Positions 36,697 through 43,118 of a DNA stretch of 64,000 nucleotides are shown here, one piece after another. Both the position numbers and the translations under genes were made by a program. Under the pieces are notes generated by a model, which saw only the letters and a list, made by a program, of their open reading frames with translations, was not told the origin of the DNA and made no database searches. The stretch lies in NCBI RefSeq assembly GCF_004803475.1, contig NZ_SRKY01000002.1, positions 186,001 to 250,000 of the forward strand, in the 5' to 3' direction. The DNA comes from Aliishimia ponticola. GTDB taxonomy: Bacteria > Pseudomonadota > Alphaproteobacteria > Rhodobacterales > Rhodobacteraceae. Each line of letters opens with the position of its first letter. Position 1 is the stretch's first letter.

Positions 36697-37998
36697 ATGC
36701 CGTTTGAATCCGTGGTAACTGGCCCGCGCAGGGTCGCTGTAATTGGTGGTGGCATCTCTGGCATGGGCGCGGCCTATCGGTTGAGTCAGTCCCACGCCGT
36801 CACGCTGATCGAGGCGGAGCCGCGCCTTGGCGGTCATGCGCGCACGATCATGGCGGGCAAGCGGGGAGATCAACCGGTCGATACCGGATTTCTTGTCTTC
36901 AACTATGCAAATTACCCGCATCTGACGGCGCTGTTCGACGAGTTGTCCGTCCCGGTCGTCCCATCGAACATGAGCTTCGGCGCATCCATTTCCGGCGGAC
37001 GTCTGGAATATGGGCTCAAATCGCTGGACGCGCTCTTTGCGCAGCGCCGCAACGCGTTCAATCCGAAGTTTCTGCGGATGGTGCGGGATGTCGTCCATTT
37101 CAATCAGAATGCTCTGCGTATCGCGCAAGAGGACAAGACCCGCACCATCGGGCAGTTCCTGCACCGTATGGGGACGGGCAACTGGTTCCGTGACTACTAT
37201 CTGCTGCCGCTTTCCGGTGCGATCTGGTCCACGCCTGTCGAAAAGATCATGGATTTCCCGGCCCTTGCGATGATGCAGTTTTTCGAGAACCACGCGCTGT
37301 TGCAAAGCACCGGCCAGCATCAGTGGTACACGGTGGACGGCGGTTCGGTTCAGTATGTGGAACGGCTGCAAGCGGCGATGCAAGCGCGCGGTGTCGATAT
37401 TCGGCTGGGCGCACCGGTGCAATCGGTGCGGCGGGTCGCGGATGGTGTGCAGGTAAAGCTGCCCGGCGGCGCGTGGGAAGCTTTCGACGAGGTCGTCTTT
37501 GCCACCCATTCCGACATCACGCTGCGCCTGTTGGACGATCCTTTGCCGCATGAGACGGCGGCGCTGGGCGCGGTGAAGTATCAGCCCAACGACATTACGC
37601 TGCATTGCGACGAAGCGATCATGCCCAGCTCGCGCAAGGTCTGGTCCAGCTGGAACTACGCCGAGGATCACGGCGCGGCGTCGGACCGGATCGATCTGAC
37701 CTACTGGATCAATTCCCTGCAGCCGGTGCCGATGGATGATCCGCATTTTGTCACGCTCAACACGCGGCGCACCATCCGGGACGCGTGTATTTATGACCAG
37801 ACCGTGCTGCACCACCCGATCTATGATCTTGAGGTGTTGGATGCGCAACAGCAGGTCCGGGGCTTCAACGGCACGGCGCGCACATGGTTCTGTGGCGCGT
37901 GGATGCAGCACGGCTTTCACGAAGACGGTCTGGCCAGCGGCATCGAGGTCGCTGACCGGATCATGTCGCGTGATACGGTCGCATTGGCGGCGGAATGA
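36697..37998 (+). CDS. FAD-dependent oxidoreductase (NAD(P)-binding Rossmann, amine oxidase/desaturase-like)
   Basis: The 433-residue protein starts with a dinucleotide-binding motif VAVIGGGISGMGAAYRLS (about 9-26) and an acidic end of beta-2 (IEAEPRLGGHART), then DTGFLVFNYANYPHL, and ends with WFCGAWMQHGFHEDGLASG, which contacts the flavin. This is the amine oxidase/phytoene desaturase-like group found next to rpoE-chrR in Rhodobacteraceae, where the cluster has been linked to membrane fatty-acid modification. It is first in a putative RpoE-driven operon and overlaps the DUF1365 gene by 4 bases. Confidence 0.9.
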   Translation: MPFESVVTGPRRVAVIGGGISGMGAAYRLSQSHAVTLIEAEPRLGGHARTIMAGKRGDQPVDTGFLVFNYANYPHLTALFDELSVPVVPSNMSFGASISGGRLEYGLKSLDALFAQRRNAFNPKFLRMVRDVVHFNQNALRIAQEDKTRTIGQFLHRMGTGNWFRDYYLLPLSGAIWSTPVEKIMDFPALAMMQFFENHALLQSTGQHQWYTVDGGSVQYVERLQAAMQARGVDIRLGAPVQSVRRVADGVQVKLPGGAWEAFDEVVFATHSDITLRLLDDPLPHETAALGAVKYQPNDITLHCDEAIMPSSRKVWSSWNYAEDHGAASDRIDLTYWINSLQPVPMDDPHFVTLNTRRTIRDACIYDQTVLHHPIYDLEVLDAQQQVRGFNGTARTWFCGAWMQHGFHEDGLASGIEVADRIMSRDTVALAAE

Positions 37999-38786
37999 CA
38001 GCCGGGATCGATCATATCAGCGGCGTGACGTTCCACGGACGCAAAGGGGCGATACGCAATGCGTTCCGCTATTCCATCGATTACGTCCTGCTGGATGCCG
38101 AGGCCGAAATCCGTGGCCCGACCCTGTTTCGTCGCAACGCACGGGCGCTGTTGGCGCTGGATGATGCCGATCATGGCGGTGCGCCGGGGCAGGGGCGCGG
38201 TGCGCCGTGGGTGCGCGACGTCTTGGCAGAGCATCAGATCAGCGGTGTCGCCCGGATCGAGCTTTTGGCGCAGCCCAAGCTGCTGGGTCACGTGTTCAAT
38301 CCAGTCTCTTTCTGGCTCTGCCGCCGCGCCGATGACGCGCTGCTTGCGGTGATCTGCGAGGTGACAAACACCTTTGGCGAGCGGCATTCCTATCTGTGTG
38401 CCCATGGCGATCTGCGTCCTATCGCGGCGCAGGATCGGATCAAGGCGCAGAAGATATTCTATGTCTCGCCCTTCCAGCCAATTGAAGGCGGGTATGAGTT
38501 CCGCTTCGACATTGGTGCGGACCGTGTCGGCATCTGGATCGACTACACGCAGGCCGAGGGCGGGCTGATCGCGACCCTGACCGGGGAACGCAAGCCGCTG
38601 TCCAATCTCTCGATCGTGCGGGCGGCGTTGCGGCGGCCTTTCGGGTCACGGCGCGTTCTGGCCCTGATCCATTGGCAGGCGCTCAAGCTGTGGGTCAAGA
38701 AAGCGATCTACCGTGTGCGGCCCGAGCCGCCGAAAGCGCCGGTCAGCCGGGGTTGGTCGTCATCGGACAATGTTCCGGGCGAATAG
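37995..38786 (+). CDS. DUF1365 family protein
   Basis: A 263-residue protein with DUF1365 features: GVTFHGRKGAIRNAFRYSIDYVLLD at the N-terminus, LLGHVFNPVSFWLC, EVTNTFGERHSYL and KIFYVSPFQPIEGGYEFRF. The family regularly follows the FAD oxidoreductase seen here and usually precedes a cyclopropane-fatty-acid synthase-like methyltransferase. That gene is missing from this cluster. No membrane helix is clear. It starts within the stop codon of the upstream gene (ATGA). Biochemical role unknown; a lipid-related one is inferred from context. Confidence 0.9.
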   Translation: MTAGIDHISGVTFHGRKGAIRNAFRYSIDYVLLDAEAEIRGPTLFRRNARALLALDDADHGGAPGQGRGAPWVRDVLAEHQISGVARIELLAQPKLLGHVFNPVSFWLCRRADDALLAVICEVTNTFGERHSYLCAHGDLRPIAAQDRIKAQKIFYVSPFQPIEGGYEFRFDIGADRVGIWIDYTQAEGGLIATLTGERKPLSNLSIVRAALRRPFGSRRVLALIHWQALKLWVKKAIYRVRPEPPKAPVSRGWSSSDNVPGE

Positions 38787-38831
38787 GTCCGGCCTTGCCC
38801 GACCAATGCGACAGGAAAGGAGGAACGACCA

Positions 38832-39416
38832 ATGGACGGAGTGCTTTTTGCAGCTTTAGGCGGCTTGATCGTCATCCTTGCGTTGCGCTTGATCCGCCGC
38901 TTTGTCGGGTTCGAAACCCAGACGCCCGCAGATTACGCCGAGGGCAAATCCGGGCAGTTCGACCTGCGCAAGCACTTGAACGGGCCGCTGATTTGCGAGG
39001 GCGTCATCTATGGCCCGCTGGGCCGCGTCAACAGCCGTTTCGTGGCGGAGTTCGACTGCCGCTGGGATGGCAATATCGGCGTGATGGATGAGGTGTTCCG
39101 CTATGACAACGGAACGGAACAGACCCGCGCGTGGCATCTTCGGCTTGGCAATGACGGGCGCATCGTGGCGACGGCTGCGGATGTGATCGGCGAGGGGCAC
39201 GGCACGCAATCAGGCGATTCCGTGCAGCTTTTGTATCAGCTGCGATTGCCCGAAGATGCGGGCGGTCATGTGCTGAAAGTCACCGATTGGATGTATCTGG
39301 CGCCCAATGGGACGATTATCAATCGCTCTCAGTTCCGGAAATTTGGTATAAAGGTCGCGGAATTGGTCGCCGTGATGCGGCCGAATCAATCTTTGGTGGA
39401 AGGACGAGTGGCGTGA
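38832..39416 (+). CDS. DUF3833 family protein
   Basis: The 194-residue protein begins with a hydrophobic helix (about residues 4-19) and then the DUF3833 core: FDLRKHLNGPLICEGVIYGPLGRVNSRF, DEVFRYDNGTEQTRAWHLR and LKVTDWMYLAPNGTIINRS, probably a lipocalin-like beta-barrel anchored to the membrane. AGGAAAGGAGG lies upstream of ATG 38832. It overlaps the next SDR gene by 4 bases. Its place in the RpoE-linked cluster suggests a part in the membrane stress response. Confidence 0.87.
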   Translation: MDGVLFAALGGLIVILALRLIRRFVGFETQTPADYAEGKSGQFDLRKHLNGPLICEGVIYGPLGRVNSRFVAEFDCRWDGNIGVMDEVFRYDNGTEQTRAWHLRLGNDGRIVATAADVIGEGHGTQSGDSVQLLYQLRLPEDAGGHVLKVTDWMYLAPNGTIINRSQFRKFGIKVAELVAVMRPNQSLVEGRVA

Positions 39417-40144
39417 CGGCGTGGATCGGTAAGACGTATTGGTTGGTAGGGGCGAGTGAAGGTCTGGGCGAGGCCCTTGCGCATGTCATAAGCCGGGCAG
39501 GGGCAGAGGTCATCGTCTCCGCCCGCGACGGTGACAAGCTGGCAGAGGTCGTGTCGAGCGTTCCGGGGCACGCACGCGCGGTCACCATGGACATCTCGGA
39601 TATGGAAAGCGTCAAAGCCGCCGCCGCCGATGTGGGCGAGGTCGACGGCATTGTCCTGCTGGCCGGGGTCTATTGGCCGATGAGCGCCAAGGAATGGGAC
39701 GCGGAAAAGGCCGTGCAGATGGCCGATGTGAACTTCACCGGTTTCCTGCGCGTGCTGGGCCAGGTCGTGCCGGGCATGGTGGAAAAAGACGCGGGCCATA
39801 TCGTCATCACGTCCAGCATCAGCGGTTATCGCGGGCTGGCCGGTTCGATTGGCTATACCGCGTCGAAGGCGGCGACGATGTCGCTGGCGGAATGCATGTA
39901 TGCCGATTTGCGGGACACGGGCGTCAAGGTGCAGGTGGCCAATCCCGGCTTCATCCGCACGCGGTTGACCGACAAGAACGATTTCAAGATGCCCGCGATC
40001 ATGGAACCGGAGGCCGCCGCACGCGAAATGTTCGAGTTGATGAACTCCGACGCGCGCAAAAAGAGCTTTCCGGCGCTGTTCTCGCTTTTGTTCCGGGGCG
40101 CGCAGTTCCTGCCCGATTGGCTGTATTACCGCATCTTTTCCTGA
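39413..40144 (+). CDS. SDR family oxidoreductase of the RpoE-linked cluster
   Basis: The 243-residue SDR starts at GTG 39413, which overlaps the DUF3833 stop (GTGA) and has GAAGGACGAG just upstream. The motifs are GASEGLGEAL for the cofactor, a catalytic Ser in ITSSISGYRG, YTASK as YxxxK, and NPGFIRTRL. The C-terminus (FPALFSLLFRGAQFLPDWLYYRIF) is hydrophobic and may sit on the membrane. A frame running further upstream from 39287 would overlap DUF3833 by 130 bases and is rejected. The substrate is unknown. Confidence 0.9.
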   Translation: MTAWIGKTYWLVGASEGLGEALAHVISRAGAEVIVSARDGDKLAEVVSSVPGHARAVTMDISDMESVKAAAADVGEVDGIVLLAGVYWPMSAKEWDAEKAVQMADVNFTGFLRVLGQVVPGMVEKDAGHIVITSSISGYRGLAGSIGYTASKAATMSLAECMYADLRDTGVKVQVANPGFIRTRLTDKNDFKMPAIMEPEAAAREMFELMNSDARKKSFPALFSLLFRGAQFLPDWLYYRIFS

Positions 40145-40243
40145 CCCGCTCGGCCTGCCGCGCCCCGCGTATTGATCGGTATCAATGTGCGGCGCGTGCG
40201 CCCGTGCTTGTCTGCCAACAGGCAACACTCGGGAGGTCGAGAC

Positions 40244-40567
40244 ATGGAAAACTTGGAAATTTCACCGCAATCGGTGGCGCAAGTGGCTTTGATGGCGCGC
40301 GAGATCAAGCGGGCGGAGCCAGAGCTGCGCGCCTTTATCGAACGGATGGATCAACAAGCGCAGGCCGAACTGGTCGCGTTGATGTGGATTGGACGCGGTG
40401 CGTTCGAACCCGACGATCTGGAAGAGGCGGTGCGCACGGCGCGGGCCGAAGCTTCGACACCGACGGCGGATTACCTGATCGGAACACCGCTTCTTAGCGA
40501 TCACCTCGAAGCGGCGCTGGATGCGTTCGGTGTGAACGTGGCCGACGCGGAAGATACGCTTATGTGA
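40244..40567 (+). CDS. DUF3775 family protein
   Basis: A 107-residue, strongly acidic, mostly helical protein of the DUF3775 type, with LEISPQSVAQVALMAREIKRAEPE at the N-terminus and ALMWIGRGAFEPDDLEEAVRTARAE in the middle. GGGAGG lies 9-14 bases before ATG 40244. There are no membrane helices or Cys residues. It ends by overlapping 8 bases with the convergent saccharopine dehydrogenase gene. The family has no known function. It may still be read from the RpoE operon, but a 99-base gap leaves that open. Confidence 0.8.
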   Translation: MENLEISPQSVAQVALMAREIKRAEPELRAFIERMDQQAQAELVALMWIGRGAFEPDDLEEAVRTARAEASTPTADYLIGTPLLSDHLEAALDAFGVNVADAEDTLM

Positions 40568-41618
40568 GATCGGCCAGCGCGTCGTCGTAAAACCGCTTGG
40601 CGCGCTGCCAGACCGGGGCCTGTGGATCATTCAGGCTTTGCAGCACGGGCAGCAATTGCCCGGCATAATCCTGCGAGCTTTCCAGCGGCAGCAGGGATGG
40701 CAGGTTGTCGATGGCCGTCACGTCGAGCGGCGGCGCATTGTGGACTCGTAATGCCGGAGCATCCCACGTCGTGGTGCGGTCATAGACCTTGATCGGGGAA
40801 AAGTCGCTGTCCGGGTCGCAAGCGATATCCCCGATGACAGACAGCCGCCGCGCGTCCTCGCAGGCAGAAGCGGGCACGAATAGGGGGGTGCCGGGCCGGG
40901 CAAGGATGCAGTTCAGGAAAATCTCGTGATCCAGAATTTCGGGAAAGGGCGCGCCTTTGGCGGTTTCCGCCATGTCCCATTTGGTGCAATCGACACCCAT
41001 CTGCGCACACAGGTCCGCCGCGCCGGTGCCAACGCGGCCAAGCGCACCAATGATGATCGCGCGGGGCATGGGCGTGTCGGATGCGCTCAGCCGGGCGCGC
41101 AAATCGGCTTGCAGCGCCGCCGCGTTTTCGAAGGCGTCGATCGGCCCGCAAATCGTGCCCGCTTGCTGCGCGGCCCAGCAGCGCAGCGCAACCGCCGCGC
41201 CCGCATATCCCGCCCAATAGCCGAATGCGGCAAGGCGGCGGCCATCGCCATCCACAAGGTATTCAAGGTCAAGCAGCGTGCCACCCCCGGCCTGTAATCG
41301 GCGCAGAAGGCGCTGACCGGCAGGTTGGCCCTTATAGGCATGGCCGAACATGATGTGCCGATGGGGCAGGGGCGTCTCTGTCTCGGGCAGTTCCTTCAGT
41401 CCGAAAATGATCGCGTCTGTTGGGGCCTCTGGCCATGATCCTTCGGGCGCGATGGTCGCCCCGGCGGCGCGATAGGCCTCCGTGGCGATGACGCGCGACG
41501 GGCTGTCCTCGACCGTCACTGTGAACCCGGCGCGCATCAGTTCGGATGCCCCGTCCGGCGTCAGCCCGACGCGGGTTTCATTCGGGCGCTGTTCTGCGCG
41601 CAGCCACAGATGGGTCAT
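40560..41618 (-). CDS. Saccharopine dehydrogenase (NAD+, L-lysine-forming type)
   Basis: The 352-residue protein matches fungal LYS1-type saccharopine dehydrogenase/alanine dehydrogenase-like folds. The N-terminal segment has WLRAEQRPNETRVGLTPDGASELMRAGF with the conserved R-x-x-E-x-R-x-x-L-x-P pattern; HIMFGHAYKGQ and IIIGALGRVGTGAADL (nucleotide-binding) follow. It interconverts saccharopine and lysine plus 2-oxoglutarate. In bacteria that make lysine via diaminopimelate this enzyme is unexpected, so a catabolic or osmolyte-related role is possible. It overlaps the GST gene start/stop by 4 bases. Confidence 0.9.
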   Translation of the reverse strand: MTHLWLRAEQRPNETRVGLTPDGASELMRAGFTVTVEDSPSRVIATEAYRAAGATIAPEGSWPEAPTDAIIFGLKELPETETPLPHRHIMFGHAYKGQPAGQRLLRRLQAGGGTLLDLEYLVDGDGRRLAAFGYWAGYAGAAVALRCWAAQQAGTICGPIDAFENAAALQADLRARLSASDTPMPRAIIIGALGRVGTGAADLCAQMGVDCTKWDMAETAKGAPFPEILDHEIFLNCILARPGTPLFVPASACEDARRLSVIGDIACDPDSDFSPIKVYDRTTTWDAPALRVHNAPPLDVTAIDNLPSLLPLESSQDYAGQLLPVLQSLNDPQAPVWQRAKRFYDDALADLT

Positions 41619-42226
41619 GCCAGCATCCCTTTCTCACGGACGGTCTTGACGCTTTGGCGCGCTTCCATCGCCTCACGGAAAGCGGCGATACGGGCAAAGC
41701 GCGACACGTCCACGCCGTCGCCTTCCAGCCATGTGCAGATCACGAAAAGATACGGGTCTGCGAGGCTGAACGCCTCTCCTGCGACCAAGGGGCCGGTAAT
41801 GCAGTTGTCTTCGACATAGGCGGCAGAGGCGGTCATGGTTTCAGGCACTTTCGCGGCCATGTCCTGCCAGCTGTCTTCGCGGTCGGCCCAACGGTGGCCG
41901 CGCATCTTGTGCGCGTGGTTCACATGCATGGTCGACGCAAGATAGAACATCACGGCCCGCATACGCGCGGCCTCAACCGCGTCTTCCGGCACCAGCTGCG
42001 GCGCTTGCGCGCCGATATATTCGAGGATCGCGCCCGTCTCTGTCAGGATGGGCCCGCCCAGATCCAGCGCGGGGACACGGCCTTTGGGATTGATCTGCTG
42101 ATAATCCGGCGTCGTCTGCTGTGCGGTGGCGAAATCGACCAGCACCGGGGTGTAGTCCAGCCCGGCTTCCTCAAGCGCGATGGCGACAGCGACAGAAATG
42201 GTGCCGGGGGCGTAATACAGGCGCAT
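41615..42226 (-). CDS. Glutathione S-transferase family protein
   Basis: From ATG 42226 there are 203 residues: an N-terminal thioredoxin-fold domain (MRLYYAPGTISVAVAIALEEAGL; INPKGRVPALDLGGPILTETGAILEYI, with the cis-Pro and the Glu-Thr glutathione site) and a C-terminal helical domain with LADPYLF. GAGGA is 5-9 bases upstream. Tyr4/Ser-type catalytic residue choice is uncertain. Between the histidine phosphatase gene and the saccharopine dehydrogenase gene it forms a compact minus-strand unit. Substrate unknown. Confidence 0.92.
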   Translation of the reverse strand: MRLYYAPGTISVAVAIALEEAGLDYTPVLVDFATAQQTTPDYQQINPKGRVPALDLGGPILTETGAILEYIGAQAPQLVPEDAVEAARMRAVMFYLASTMHVNHAHKMRGHRWADREDSWQDMAAKVPETMTASAAYVEDNCITGPLVAGEAFSLADPYLFVICTWLEGDGVDVSRFARIAAFREAMEARQSVKTVREKGMLA

Positions 42227-42234
42227 CGGAATCC

Positions 42235-42888
42235 TCATACATGGGTTTGGGCGTGGTGCCGTTCCGGGTGTTCCAGATGCGGCACGGCGTTGAACATGAC
42301 GGGCGACCACATGCCGCCAATCGGATGGAGCCGGTGCATCGACGCATTCATGATGGACAGCGACACGTTGCACATCGCCGGGATATCGAGCCCAAGATGA
42401 AGCCGCATCGACATGGCGATCACCGCGCCAGAGGTCACGACCAGCGCCGGGCCATCCCCGGACCCGATCTCTGCCATCACGTCGCGAATCCGCGTTTCGA
42501 AATCGGAAAAGGTTTCGGGGGCGCCTTCGATGATGCCGTCCTGCCACGCGCCCAGAACCTTGGGGAAGTGATGGACGAAATCGGCCGGTTCCCGTGGTGC
42601 GCTGATGCCATGTTCGGCCTCGAGGGCTTGCGACATGGTGAAGTATTCGATCTCGTTCAGGCGCGGGTCTTCGTGGCAATCCATGCCCATATCCATCGCG
42701 GCAGCGGTCTGCTGGTGGCGGCGCAAGGTGCCGGAATACAGGCGGGTATGGTGGCTATGCGTGTCGCGCAGGTACGTGCCCAGCCACGCGGCTTGCTGCT
42801 GGCCCAGCGGGCTGAGCCGGTCGTAGTCGTCTTCGGTTTGTGCGTGGCTGTTAGCCTGACCGTGGCGAATAAGAGTAATGTGGGACAT
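42235..42888 (-). CDS. Histidine phosphatase superfamily protein (phosphoglycerate mutase-like)
   Basis: The 217-residue protein has the RHG motif LIRHGQANS with phospho-acceptor His9, the LSPLGQQQA segment and the SGTLRRHQQTA arginine site, so the branch-1 fold is clear. At the usual second catalytic His (normally in V-S-H-G-G) it reads VVTSGAVIAMS, so that His is replaced by Ser. Enzymatic activity may differ from classical phosphatases. It is first in a minus-strand unit with the GST gene, 8 bases apart. Confidence 0.88.
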   Translation of the reverse strand: MSHITLIRHGQANSHAQTEDDYDRLSPLGQQQAAWLGTYLRDTHSHHTRLYSGTLRRHQQTAAAMDMGMDCHEDPRLNEIEYFTMSQALEAEHGISAPREPADFVHHFPKVLGAWQDGIIEGAPETFSDFETRIRDVMAEIGSGDGPALVVTSGAVIAMSMRLHLGLDIPAMCNVSLSIMNASMHRLHPIGGMWSPVMFNAVPHLEHPERHHAQTHV

Positions 42889-43118
42889 AGAGCGCCTTCA
42901 ATCGTTCTGGTGATTTGATAGGCGACCATGCCGGGCGTTGCCAGTGGTGACGGTGCGGCGAACATGCAATTTGCGGCAGGGTGGTTACGATACAAGCGTT
43001 CTTTATCGGAAACCTGCCGGGCCGCTTTGCCGTGATTTCGAGAACGCATGTCGGAATTGGGCCTCTGCCCATGTGCGAAGCGGGGTTATAGTTCCAAGAC
43101 CATCAGGAGAGTTGCGCG

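Noticed and set aside
41615-42679. Extended 354-codon frame containing the GST
   Set aside because: The part beyond 42226 overlaps the histidine phosphatase gene in another frame; a proper GST start with RBS exists at 42226.
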